A stretch of 64,000 bases of DNA from CAVUWL01 sp963700105. Lineage in GTDB: Bacteria; Actinomycetota; Thermoleophilia; Solirubrobacterales; 70-9. The stretch is from contig CAVOWL010000004.1 in the NCBI GenBank assembly GCA_963700105.1, forward strand, positions 1,550,001 to 1,614,000. The letters are read 5' to 3'. Below, piece by piece: positions 8,656-17,534 of this stretch (its first letter is position 1; every line of letters starts with the position of its first letter). Under the pieces are notes generated by a model, which was not told where the DNA came from, did not search any database, and was given only the letters and a program-made list of their open reading frames with translations. The position numbers and the translations under genes were made by a program.

Positions 8656-9825
8656 TCACGGCACGAACAGCATTCCTTGGGGTTGGACCGCTGGTCCGAA
8701 TAAGGTGAGTGGAGCGATCGCCCCGGTCCACGGGTCTAGCTCACCGAGAAAGTTCGACGGGAAGCCGGGGCCTGGGCACGTGCTTGGCGCACTGTTCTCA
8801 TCACAGGGCGTATCGGCGACAAACACCTCACCGGGCAGGAAAAATCCATTTACCCGGTCGACCGTGTCGTTGCTGTTGTCGGTTACATAAAGCGAACCCC
8901 AGGGGGTGGACGGCCAGGCGGTGTCATCCACAGAGCTCGTCAGCTTGAGCACAGACAGAGTCTGATCGGGCCCTCCGGCGTCCTTGACGAACACTTGCTC
9001 CTCGTCGCCTTGGCTCGTTAGCATGAAGTCACCAGCAAAACGTCGCGCGTAGAAGGGCACCACCTCATTGGAGTCGGGATCTGTTAGCGCTAGCTTTACC
9101 ATGGCTCCAGTGCCAATGTTGGCCTCGGTAGCCGTCGCCTCGTCGCCGAACAGCGGGTGGATATTCGCGACCTGAGTCGAAGCATTGAGTTCGACCTGAT
9201 AGACGGCCGGGTAGGAGGCCTGCGGCGCGGGGGCACCGGTTGTACCGGGTGCCGATGCGCTGATCAAGATCATGCCGTGGTAGATCGAAATCGCATCGGT
9301 ACCTCCGTCGGATGGCAGGGGTTCGTTATAGCTATAGTGAATTGCCTCTGCGCTTTTCGGGTCGATTGTGTAGAGACTCGAGTTGGCATCCTCATTGACG
9401 GTCGCTATCAAACGATCGGTCGCGGGATCCGCCGTGAGACCGTCACACTTCCCGGTCAGATCCCATTGGTTAAGCGGATGACCCCAAGGGTCGAGCTCGA
9501 CGACGGTGCTGTCGGCATTACCGGTCGGGCTCGCTTCCCCCTGAGGGCCAACACCGTTTTGGAAGGCGACGAAGACATGCCCGTCAAGAAGGGTGATGTC
9601 ATCCGGTTTGGTGAGCTGTTCGCTGCCGCCCGAAATTGTGTGACTCACCTCGGCGCCATTGAAGACAACGCTGTTTGAGAATCCCCCAAACGGAGAAAAT
9701 CCGGCCTGGGGGCTGTGGGCAAGAGCGGTGGACACGCTGGTTCCGATGCCAAGGAATGTTGAGGTCGCAACTGTCGCTACGATACCCAGGAATCGAGCCG
9801 AACGACAATTCCAAGACATTTCCAT
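8656..9825 (-). CDS. Secreted beta-propeller-like protein (SMP-30/NHL-like)
   Basis: 389 aa from the ATG at 9825, chosen because GAGGGAG lies about 8 nt upstream and a signal peptide (hydrophobic ATVATSTFLGIGTSVSTALA) follows; the frame stays open upstream but that extension looks non-coding. The mature part has repeated beta-strand motifs typical of propellers: TKPDDITLLDGHVFVAFQNG, STVVELDPWGHPLNQWDLTG, DRLIATVNEDANSSLYTIDP, WGSLYVTDNSNDTVDRVNGF and GFPSNFLGELDPWTGAI. This suggests an extracellular six-bladed-type fold. No catalytic metal-binding set could be confirmed; substrate unknown. Confidence 0.75.
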   Translation of the reverse strand: MEMSWNCRSARFLGIVATVATSTFLGIGTSVSTALAHSPQAGFSPFGGFSNSVVFNGAEVSHTISGGSEQLTKPDDITLLDGHVFVAFQNGVGPQGEASPTGNADSTVVELDPWGHPLNQWDLTGKCDGLTADPATDRLIATVNEDANSSLYTIDPKSAEAIHYSYNEPLPSDGGTDAISIYHGMILISASAPGTTGAPAPQASYPAVYQVELNASTQVANIHPLFGDEATATEANIGTGAMVKLALTDPDSNEVVPFYARRFAGDFMLTSQGDEEQVFVKDAGGPDQTLSVLKLTSSVDDTAWPSTPWGSLYVTDNSNDTVDRVNGFFLPGEVFVADTPCDENSAPSTCPGPGFPSNFLGELDPWTGAIAPLTLFGPAVQPQGMLFVP

Positions 9826-10073
9826 GTAGGTGACTCCCTCTGCTCGGTGACTCGGCGTCCGCCATTTCAAGAACGAACCTGACAATTCAACGATCCTGCG
9901 CCCAAAGCTAGTCTCGCGATGCGGCCTAGATGGGACCATCCTGTTAACCTGGCCAACGATCGAAATGTTGGGGTGTTGCGTCTCCGTTTTAAAGATCCGG
10001 CAGCCATCGTCTGGCCTCCTCAACGATCGCGAGATCGTCGTGTTCGGGACATTCCCAGTCGGGTCCATGCTGT

Positions 10074-10553
10074 TTATCGGCGCTGGGTCGCGATAACGCG
10101 CGCTCCGCGCCCGGGAACCAGCACGAGGCCCCGGCGCCCGACTCGCTCCGGCTTGCCCTGCGCCGGGGTTAGGCACAGATCGCGAAACACGGCCTCGACG
10201 ACGATTCGAGCCTCAAATTGTGCAATCGCAGCACCGATACAACGACGGACCGACCCGCCGAACGGGAACCACTCGCTGGCAATCGGGCGCCGGTCGATGA
10301 AACGGTCGGGGCGAAATGCCCACGGCTCGGGATAGAGGTCGGCCCGACGATGTACCAGTAATGTGCTCGGCGCAACGGTGGTTCCTGCTGCCAATTGATG
10401 CCCGGCCACCGTAAGCGGCTGGCGCAGGCAGCGCAGTACAACCGGAACAGCGGGTCTCAAACGAAGTGTCTCGGTGATCACGGCTTCCGTGAACTTGCCC
10501 CCTCTTTGACGAGACGATCCTTGAGCTCGCAGATCACTATGGCGCCCGATCAA
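10074..10553 (-). pseudogene. Cytochrome P450 C-terminal fragment
   Basis: The frame encodes only the last third of a P450: a J'/K-helix-like LIGRHSDLRA, the K-helix ExxR motif (FTEAVITETLRLRP), the PERF-like segment (YPEPWAFRPDRFIDRR) and the heme-binding loop FPFGGSVRRCIG with the ligand Cys. The O2-binding I-helix and everything before it are absent, and an in-frame stop lies just upstream (10560-10562). A whole P450 has about 400 residues; here about 140 are left. A frameshift near the G-run at about 10497-10502 is also possible. This is a gene remnant. Confidence 0.75.
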
Positions 10554-11064
10554 ACAAAGTCAACACCGTTGCAGCTGCAACTAGCTTAGGCCGAGTCTAC
10601 TCTCAGGTTGAGCGCATCTGAATTCGCCGAAGATCGCGAAACCGAAGCTCGCCCGAACGCTCGCTAGTTCGAATTCCAGTCGCTCAGCCATTCAGCCCAT
10701 TTTGTGGGAACGATGCGGCGAGACTGCAAATGGCGATCCTTGATCAGAGTTAATTCAGATTCCAAGAGCCCATCACCGCAGGCTAATGCGAAACACGATA
10801 GGACGCCGTGATGACAACTGTGTTGTCCAGAAGCCTCACCCGCCTGTTGGTCATAGCTAACGTCATTCCGCTCCAGCCGTGGCTTTCCATTGGGCTCAAC
10901 AAATTCTAGCCATGAAGCCGCGGTTCGGCCCGCGGCAGGGCGGAATGCACACGCACCGAACCGACGAGACGGCCGCTCGCCGGGTTCACTTAGAATCGGC
11001 TTGGGCCCCTCCCCTCGCCGGGCGACGGCCGGGCATCAATCGAGCAGTCTCGGTGAAGGAGGCG
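10554..11064. other. Gene-less stretch right of the P450 remnant
   Basis: About 510 nt with no protein-like open frame on either strand. It may include further eroded P450 sequence at the left. The sequence around 10664-10680 resembles a tRNA T-arm but has no supporting tRNA body. Confidence 0.35.
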
Positions 11065-11481
11065 TCAGCCCGGTAATCCTGAGGCGCTGCCTTCAGGTTC
11101 GGCAAATCGTGCCACGGTAAACCCGATCAGGACCGGTACGTGGATCGCAAATACGACAAGCGAAAGCGTCAACACGACCAGGGCTCCGCCACGCAGGTTG
11201 TTTCGAAGGAACGCGTACTCGATCAATCCAGCGATCGTTGCGTAGGCAAGCAGCGCCCACTTGGCGACTTCGAAGAAGCGGCGCCAAGGAAAGTCCGGCA
11301 CGCGGGCGAGGGCGATCAAATTCGCGGCGAGCAACAGTGCCGAGGCCCCCAGCAAGGCGATGGCCGGACCGAGAGCGACGTGTTGTGGAAGGTGAGCGGC
11401 AAGGTAGATCCCCCCGACCACGATCAAGGCAAGGGAGACCATACCGAGTTGGGTGACGGGTGGAAGGCGACGCTCGTTCAC
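11065..11481 (-). CDS. Small integral membrane protein (4 TM)
   Basis: 138 aa with four hydrophobic helices at about residues 12-30, 36-56, 70-88 and 98-124. No known motif is recognised. It overlaps the stop of the upstream membrane-protein gene by 4 nt on the same strand, so the two are translationally coupled and may form a two-component membrane complex. Confidence 0.65.
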   Translation of the reverse strand: MNERRLPPVTQLGMVSLALIVVGGIYLAAHLPQHVALGPAIALLGASALLLAANLIALARVPDFPWRRFFEVAKWALLAYATIAGLIEYAFLRNNLRGGALVVLTLSLVVFAIHVPVLIGFTVARFAEPEGSASGLPG

Positions 11482-12098
11482 GAGGCGCCCAGCTTGGTCA
11501 TGATCACCAGGGTCGCGATCTGCATGATCCCGAGGATGCCGGCCGCGTAGATAAAGCGTTTCATCAATCCTTCGATCACTTCCGGCCTCGGTTGGGGCTT
11601 CTTCATCTCAACAAGGACAGCAATGTTCGCCGGCTCCAGAAGTCCAAGAGCGATAACGGCCATCACTCCCACCACTATGTAGCTCGCGACCACCCATCCG
11701 TGCAGGGCGAAGCTGGAATCGACGGTGCCGGTGTTTACACCGAGTTGCCACCCCGCCGCAAGCGTAACCGTCACCGCTGTGGGCATGATCAGGACCATCT
11801 TTGGCATCAACCTGCTTGTGAACTCGGCCCGCGCTGGTATCGACATCGATCCCATGATCGGCCCGAGCACGAAACCAAGAAAGAGGTCGATGATGGTCCA
11901 GGAGGCGCCGCCGACCACGTGCAGGAACATCAATGGCCAGGTCTTGTTGACCGCAATCCCGACGATCAGCAAGATGAGGACGCCCCCCACGAGCAGAAGG
12001 CCCTTGCGCGGGACGATTTCGAAGTCGCCGCTTAGCGCAGAAGGAACGGGTGCACGGTCAACACTATCCACCGTAGCTGCAGCGATGCCGTTGGCCAC
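11478..12098 (-). CDS. Integral membrane protein, possibly DUF2269/CopD-like
   Basis: 206 aa. After a hydrophilic N-terminus come about five TM helices (approximately 33-50, 54-80, 95-117, 130-155 and 186-203). The segment MFLHVVGGASWTIIDLFLGF, with a His/Trp-bearing helix, recalls DUF2269/CopD-type proteins, but the assignment is tentative. It is the first gene of a coupled pair with the 138-aa membrane protein. About 255 nt of non-coding sequence separates it from the MFS gene upstream. Confidence 0.65.
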   Translation of the reverse strand: MANGIAAATVDSVDRAPVPSALSGDFEIVPRKGLLLVGGVLILLIVGIAVNKTWPLMFLHVVGGASWTIIDLFLGFVLGPIMGSMSIPARAEFTSRLMPKMVLIMPTAVTVTLAAGWQLGVNTGTVDSSFALHGWVVASYIVVGVMAVIALGLLEPANIAVLVEMKKPQPRPEVIEGLMKRFIYAAGILGIMQIATLVIMTKLGAS

Positions 12099-12353
12099 AA
12101 CCGGACGCTAGCACGACTTCGGTGCAGATGGCGCACCGCGCCGCAAGCTCGCGAGGCACTCAAATTGGCGCCGTTAGCGACCGCAATCTGACACTCGATC
12201 ATCGCCCTCTGATGCGGCGATGATCGGCTCGATCTGAATTCATCCAACGGAGAGCCCCGCTCATAGGCTGGGCGCTTCAGCCGACCCCGAGCGTTCAAAT
12301 CCCCACCGCCCTCACCTCTTAGACTGGCGCTGCTCTTTGCATGGCGTCGGGGA

Positions 12354-13805
12354 TCAGGCCTGAGCACCTTCGGATGCCGGCAGGGCGGGGGCCTCGCCGG
12401 TGTCGGAGCTCTTGGCGGTTGCTGCGGCAAGGGAGCGCGGCACCAAGAGGCCCGCCAAAAAGCAGAGCACGAGAAACCCCGTCGCCATCAGGAAGGTCTC
12501 GGTAAAGCCGGTGACCGTTGGCAATCCGTTTGCGGTGTTATTAGCGATGAAGGTCGCTGAAAGCTGGCCCCCGAGCGCGCCACCGAGAGTGCGCATCACG
12601 GTGTTCATGCCGCTGGCGACCCCAGTTTGGTGGCTCGGCACAGCTTGGACGATGAGGTTCCCCAGTGCGGCAAACGCGAGGCCGATACCGACCCCCAATA
12701 AGGCGGCTGCAATCAACAGCTGGTAGGGATGGCTGTGGACAAAGGTGAGCAGTGCAAAGGATGCCGTCGCAAAGACTGTTCCCATCAACAAGGCGGCTCG
12801 CGAGCCAAACCGAGCCGAGATCGCACCAGCCTTGAGACCCAGAATCGTCATCCCGATCGTCGCTGGCAGCAGGTAAAGCCCCGAGACGACTACGGAGGCC
12901 CCGAAACCAAAACCAGTGCTGGTGGGGAGTTGGGCGAACTGGGGAAAGACGATGAATGAGGCATAAAGGCCCGCCCCCAGCAGGAAGGCAGAGGCGTTTG
13001 TCGTCCACACACCCCTGACCCGCATCATTGCCATGTCTATAAGCGGTTCGCGGCTGCGCAACTCGACGATGATCCAGGCGAGGGTGAAGGCGATACCGAT
13101 CGCGATCAACCCGACAGTCTTTGGGGATCCCCACCCCCAAGTGGTCGTCTCACTTATCGCGAGCAAGAGCGCCGAGAGCCCCACGGTCATCAATGCCGCA
13201 GCGAGCCAGTTGACCCGGCCCGGGACGCGGATCGGGGATTCGGGGACCAGGCGCCAGGTCGCAAACGCAGCAACCAGGATCGCGACCAGGGGGATCCAGA
13301 ATAGCCAGTGGTAGCTGAGGTGCTCGATGATCACACCCGAGAGCACGATCCCTACCCCCCCACCCACTCCGAGGATCGCTGAGAGTAGACCAATCCCGCC
13401 CGCAACCTTCTCGTGGGGAAACTCGTCGCGGACGATTCCGAAAGCCAGCGGAAAGATTCCACCGGCGACACCTTGAATAAAGCGAGCGACGATGATCGGA
13501 ATCAGCGAGCTCGAGACGGCGCCCAAAACTGTGCCGAAGGCGAGAACAACGAGCGTCCAGAGTAAAAGGCGCTCCTTGCCGTACATATCGCCAAGCCGCC
13601 CGATGATTGATGTTCCCACCGACGCCGCGAGCAGGTAGCCGGTCAGCAACCAGGTGATTCCCGTCTCGGTCGTATGCAGTTCTCGCTGCATCGTCGGCAA
13701 CGCTGGGACGACCAGCGAGCTCAGCATCGCGTAGGCAAGCCCGCCGAGTGCCAGCACCGCAAGGGTGACATTTGGATGGGTGCGCTCTGCGGTGGTTGAG
13801 TTCAA
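12354..13805 (-). CDS. MFS drug/proton antiporter, DHA2 (EmrB/QacA) type
   Basis: 483 aa with about 14 TM helices, the hallmark of the DHA2 branch. Motif A is seen after TM2 (GRLGDMYGKERLLLW), and a motif-C-like Gly-rich segment in TM5 (LSAILGVGGGVGIVLSGVI) marks an antiporter. Expected role: proton-driven export of toxic compounds from the cytoplasmic membrane. The start is TTG at 13805; no strong ribosome site is visible. No adjacent TetR/MarR-type regulator is seen, so its control is unknown. Confidence 0.9.
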   Translation of the reverse strand: MNSTTAERTHPNVTLAVLALGGLAYAMLSSLVVPALPTMQRELHTTETGITWLLTGYLLAASVGTSIIGRLGDMYGKERLLLWTLVVLAFGTVLGAVSSSLIPIIVARFIQGVAGGIFPLAFGIVRDEFPHEKVAGGIGLLSAILGVGGGVGIVLSGVIIEHLSYHWLFWIPLVAILVAAFATWRLVPESPIRVPGRVNWLAAALMTVGLSALLLAISETTTWGWGSPKTVGLIAIGIAFTLAWIIVELRSREPLIDMAMMRVRGVWTTNASAFLLGAGLYASFIVFPQFAQLPTSTGFGFGASVVVSGLYLLPATIGMTILGLKAGAISARFGSRAALLMGTVFATASFALLTFVHSHPYQLLIAAALLGVGIGLAFAALGNLIVQAVPSHQTGVASGMNTVMRTLGGALGGQLSATFIANNTANGLPTVTGFTETFLMATGFLVLCFLAGLLVPRSLAAATAKSSDTGEAPALPASEGAQA

Positions 13806-14276
13806 GCGATCCGTTTGCCAACTCGCCTCAAAAGGCGCCGCAAGCCCGATTTGACACCTGCGGCCAATCTAGCCCACTGAATCTTGACGATCACCTTCAC
13901 CTGGCGGCTGCGACGACGTCCCGATCGGGGACGAACCGTGGGGATTGCCGACTCCGGCCTCAAGTTAGCGCGCCTATCGATCCTTTGAAGCGGCGCCTTG
14001 AGGCTTCTCCATCTGCAGCTCGATCTCAGGTGCCCTGCCGTAGTTGCGCCGAGTGCAATCTGAACCGCTAATCGAGCTCGGCCTGGCCCCCTCGCGGTCC
14101 GCTCGGGCCAATGGTAAATGAGCACGGTTGCCGCGTCGTGCCCAATCCGCCTCTCCAAGGAGACCCCGGTGCTACGCCCGACACACGAGAGGACCCGGAT
14201 CCGCCGGCTCAAGTTCTGACCGTGGGATCCAGGCTGTCGCCGTGCCCAAAGCAGGCGGGGACGAGGCCAGCGAGCC
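13806..14276. other. Intergenic stretch without a recognisable gene
   Basis: About 470 nt between the MFS gene and the ArsC-zincin fusion gene. Long open frames cross it but they are antisense or out-of-frame shadows with Arg/Pro-rich translations. I see no RNA gene or clear terminator. Confidence 0.4.
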
Positions 14277-14990
14277 TCACAGTCCCAACCCGCCAACCCC
14301 TCGCTCTCCCCAGCCCAGGTGATGTGCAAGCTCGTGGCGCAGGGTGCGCTCAACCTGCTTTGCAAGCACTTCCGGGTCGCCGCCAAAGTCGCGCTCGAGG
14401 GTGTCACGATAGATGACGATTCGATCCTCAAATCGACCCCGCGCCACTCCGTCCCCGAAGTACTGACCGTAGGCGTGTGCATCACTGCCCTGATCAGAGA
14501 CGACCACCGCCACGCCCTCAAGGATCTTTTGAAATTCGGGCGGGAGTGCATCGATTGCGTCGGCCACCAATGCCTCGAAGCGGGCGAAACGGCCATCCGC
14601 GGCGACGTCGAGCTCGACGACGAGCTGCTCGATCCTCGCCTCAATTTCGTTGCGGATCTCACGGACATCTGCGAGCGGCATTTCATGCGGATCGCGCAGA
14701 TCCCACTCGATCGATCGGGGGACCGACAGGGGCAAGGCCTGCGGAGCGCCCACAATGACGGCGACGTCGAGGCCCGCCGCTTCTACCTTCTCGATCCCCT
14801 GGGGCCGCCTGCCCGATAGGTCGATTCCAACCTCAGACATCACCTCGACCACCTCCGGTTGAATCCGCTCAGCGGGAATGAGTCCAGCCGATTCGCTTTG
14901 GTGCCGATCACCCACACGCGAACCAAAGAAGGCATCACACATCTGCGAGCGGGCCGCGTCACGCTTGCCGGCAAAGAGGACGCGGGCCAT
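14277..14990 (-). CDS. Fusion: degenerate ArsC/LMW-PTP-like domain + zincin-like metallopeptidase
   Basis: 237 aa. Residues 1-115 align by eye with thioredoxin-type arsenate reductase/LMW phosphatases: VLFAGKRDAARSQMCDAFF corresponds to the P-loop, GIDLSGRRP and WDLRDP to later conserved segments. The nucleophilic Cys and second Cys of the P-loop are replaced (Gly and Ala), so phosphatase/reductase chemistry should be lost, although the Arg and the WDLxDP Asp remain. Residues 125-237 match the short zincin-like family PF06262: FEALVADAIDALPPEFQKIL, RIVIYRDTLER and the zinc motif LRHELAHHLG. It may be a peptidase with a sensory or binding N-terminal domain. Substrate unknown. Confidence 0.8.
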   Translation of the reverse strand: MARVLFAGKRDAARSQMCDAFFGSRVGDRHQSESAGLIPAERIQPEVVEVMSEVGIDLSGRRPQGIEKVEAAGLDVAVIVGAPQALPLSVPRSIEWDLRDPHEMPLADVREIRNEIEARIEQLVVELDVAADGRFARFEALVADAIDALPPEFQKILEGVAVVVSDQGSDAHAYGQYFGDGVARGRFEDRIVIYRDTLERDFGGDPEVLAKQVERTLRHELAHHLGWGERGVGGLGL

Positions 14991-15133
14991 CAGATCAGTT
15001 GCCGGGACTCGCGGGTGCGCATGCCCCTCATCATGCTCTCCTGGTGGTTTGACCCGCCCGGAGAGCGGACCGAGACCTGAAATGCCCCGCCTTGCGCGGT
15101 ACCCCGCTGGCGGCGCTGGGATCCGACCTGCCC

Positions 15134-15712
15134 TTAGCCCGCCAGTTCTGCGCAGCGGCTCGCCAGGGATCGGTCGGCCGCGCTGGCTCCAGTTGCCACC
15201 GCCGCCACCGCCGTTGGAGTGCGGATTGGAACCAATACGTAGTGTCCGGTTGCGGCGATCGATCGCCCCACCTCCTGGGCGACGGTCGCGCTTCGAGTTG
15301 CAGCCACCTCGATGCCACCGCCCCCCGGCCCGGTCGTGTTGAAGACCTCATAAGCCCCTGGAATCGTGCTTCCCACGATGCCGGCGTGTCCGGCCTTAAA
15401 GCAGGCGGCAACTTTCTTGGTGACGTCAAGCCGCGGCCCCTTGACCAGCGGCAGGGCCGGGCCGGTGTTTCGCCTGCCGCTCTTATTTAGGATCGTCTTC
15501 GTCTTGACCGGCTTGGGCCTTGAGCTCGGATGCTGCGGGTTGGCATGGGCTGAGCTGTGATCAGCCCCTGCATGTGAAGCAGTAGATGGCGACGCAGTAC
15601 TCGGCGTAGGCGTTGCGGTGGAGCTGGTTGAGGCGCTGGTTCCCCCACCGCAACCAACGATTACTGCCGCAAGAGGAATCAGGGTCAAACTGATGACTAA
15701 GGGGGGGCGCAT
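15134..15712 (-). CDS. Putative lipoprotein
   Basis: 192 aa. Lipoprotein signal peptide with lipobox VIVGC (Cys at about residue 21), then a Ser/Thr/Pro/His-rich linker to about residue 70. The folded C-terminal part (about 85-190) contains a Gly-rich segment (NTTGPGGGGIEVAATR) and a helical TVAQEVGRSIAATG region. It is predicted to be anchored to the outer face of the membrane. No family was recognised, and no enzymatic motif is visible. Confidence 0.7.
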   Translation of the reverse strand: MRPPLVISLTLIPLAAVIVGCGGGTSASTSSTATPTPSTASPSTASHAGADHSSAHANPQHPSSRPKPVKTKTILNKSGRRNTGPALPLVKGPRLDVTKKVAACFKAGHAGIVGSTIPGAYEVFNTTGPGGGGIEVAATRSATVAQEVGRSIAATGHYVLVPIRTPTAVAAVATGASAADRSLASRCAELAG

Positions 15713-16060
15713 GGCTGTCAGGGCCGCAGCGGGGCTGCGAGGGGCTATAGGTTCTGCCCCCAGCCTAAGGCGCGGCTAAAAGAGGCGGGGGATTGGGGAG
15801 CGGCTCGCCGCTGGTTCAGGTCGCCGGCGCTAGCAGCGGCGCTCAAGCGCCGGCCCGCTCGCGGCTCGGGGTCTCATTCCGGATCAACGCTTGCAGGTCT
15901 CGCGGCGCTTTGCCGTGATCTTGAGAGGCCGGCCCCTCCTCACCTCATCGATCGCCGGCGTTTGCCGGGTCAAGGTGCGTGGAATTTCATCCGATACAGA
16001 CTCCGTGCCACCTAGCTGGCGCTGACAATCGCGCTTTGCGCAGTTTCGGACCGATTCGCT
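15713..16060. other. Divergent intergenic region
   Basis: About 350 nt between the divergent lipoprotein and propeller genes. It should hold both promoters, but no convincing -35/-10 pair or operator was picked out by eye. No small gene is supported. Confidence 0.35.
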
Positions 16061-17428
16061 TTGCGTTCCCACGATCAAAGATCTCCGAGAAACCGCTTTT
16101 TAGCTGCCTCCGTCGCTGCCCTAGCGCTGCTGCTCGGATTACCGGTCCTGGTCAAGGCCGGCGCGTTCAATGACTACAGGACCCTGCTGGTCAGCAGGTC
16201 CGATGGCGCCGACGGGCAACCGGCGATCCACGACAGCTCCGAACCCTCGATCTCCCTCGACGGCCACTACGTTGCATACGTCTCAAGCCATACGGATCTC
16301 CCTGGACCACGGGCCGGAAGGCAGGTCTATCTGCGCAACACTGATCACGAACAGACCGAGTTGATTTCACGCTCCTCCGGCGGTGCCAGAGCAAACGGAG
16401 AAAGCTCAGAACCGGCAGCCTCCGGCAGCGGCTGGAACGTTGCCTTCGCCTCCAGCGCGAGCAACCTTGGAGGCCGCGGCGGGGAGTCAAACGTCTACCT
16501 GCGTCTTTCCCGCAAGGGAGAAACGATCCTCATATCTCGGGCCAGCGGAAGATCGGGTGCGAAGGCGAATGGAAATAGCTTCTCGCCGTCGATTTCCTCC
16601 GACGGCCAAAAAGTTGCCTTCGCCTCGACCGCGACCAATCTGGCGCCGGGAGCAAAGCAGGGAGAGGTCAATATCTACGTCAGGGATCTGCGCACCGGCT
16701 CAACCAAGTTGATCTCGAGGGCGGGGGGGGCTGGTGGGCCCGTGGCCGACGCCGATGCGACCAATCCCCAGATCTCCTCCTCGGGCAACGCAGTCGTCTT
16801 TGAGTCAAGCGCCGACAACCTGAGCCCCCTGGCCAACGGTCAACCACAGGTCTATGAGCGCAAGCTAGACAATGAAAACACCACGATCGTCTCGCTTTCA
16901 GAAAATGGCAGGGCGGCTAATCGTGCGGCGATCAACCCCTCGGTTGATGGAGATGGTGGCCGGGTGGCTTTCGAGAGCTCCGCCACCAATCTCAGCGCTA
17001 TTGCCAACCCGGTAGATAACGTCTACGTGCGAGAAATTGGAACCGGCAACATCCTGCTGGCGTCTCGAAGCGGAGGCGGGAGCAAAGCGATTGCCAACGG
17101 GGACTCCTCCCAGCCAGACATCCCCAGGGACGGGCGCTTCGTCTGCTTCCAAAGCGTCGCCACCAACCTCGGCAACCCCTACGATGGCTTCGGGGTGGAT
17201 CCGAAGGTCAGCAACGTCTACGTGCACGATCTTCTCCATCACGGCACCTTCTTGATCTCTCGCCGGAGCGGTCGCTACTCACCCGGAGGCAACGGTAATT
17301 CAGGCAATGTCTCCTGCTCAGCGGGAGCATCTCTGGCAGCATATGAATCGACCTCAACCAACTTGAATCCGGCGGCTAGGCCCGGAGTGAGCGCTGTCTA
17401 CCGGCGCACGATCTTTGGCGGTCGCTAG
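16061..17428 (+). CDS. Secreted seven-bladed beta-propeller (PD40/TolB-like repeats)
   Basis: 455 aa. Signal peptide at about residues 10-32 (FLAASVAALALLLGLPVLVKAGA). The mature protein has seven copies, about 55-60 residues apart, of a motif like V-A-F-x-S-x-A-x-N-L (VAYVSSHTDL, VAFASSASNL, VAFASTATNL, VVFESSADNL, VAFESSATNL, VCFQSVATNL, AAYESTSTNL), each followed by a V-Y-x-R strand and a LISRxSGG strand. This is the WD40-like PD40 repeat of TolB-type propellers. The start codon is TTG at 16061. No catalytic domain is attached; it is probably a binding or scaffold protein at the cell surface. Confidence 0.85.
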   Translation: MRSHDQRSPRNRFLAASVAALALLLGLPVLVKAGAFNDYRTLLVSRSDGADGQPAIHDSSEPSISLDGHYVAYVSSHTDLPGPRAGRQVYLRNTDHEQTELISRSSGGARANGESSEPAASGSGWNVAFASSASNLGGRGGESNVYLRLSRKGETILISRASGRSGAKANGNSFSPSISSDGQKVAFASTATNLAPGAKQGEVNIYVRDLRTGSTKLISRAGGAGGPVADADATNPQISSSGNAVVFESSADNLSPLANGQPQVYERKLDNENTTIVSLSENGRAANRAAINPSVDGDGGRVAFESSATNLSAIANPVDNVYVREIGTGNILLASRSGGGSKAIANGDSSQPDIPRDGRFVCFQSVATNLGNPYDGFGVDPKVSNVYVHDLLHHGTFLISRRSGRYSPGGNGNSGNVSCSAGASLAAYESTSTNLNPAARPGVSAVYRRTIFGGR

Positions 17429-17534
17429 CGAGAGAGAATTTGATCGGGGCGCCCGGCCAATCGGGGCCCGAGTTGGAGCAGCCCTCGCCGCGAGGCCTTT
17501 GAGCGCCGATTGATCCAGTCCGGACTGATGCGGG

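Noticed and set aside
9826..10176. N-terminal extension of the secreted propeller frame
   Set aside because: A ribosome site and a clear signal peptide place the start at 9825; the extension would bury the signal peptide and overlaps the P450 remnant.
10655..10693. Second tRNA-like T-arm (CTAGTTCGAATTCCAG) near the right end of the gene-poor segment
   Set aside because: No anticodon arm, D-arm or acceptor pairing could be built around it, so it is most likely chance; not enough to define an island boundary.
13802..14755. Long open frame (317 codons) on the minus strand
   Set aside because: It runs out of frame with the ArsC-zincin fusion gene; its translation is Arg/Ser/Pro-rich with no motif. 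It is a high-GC shadow.
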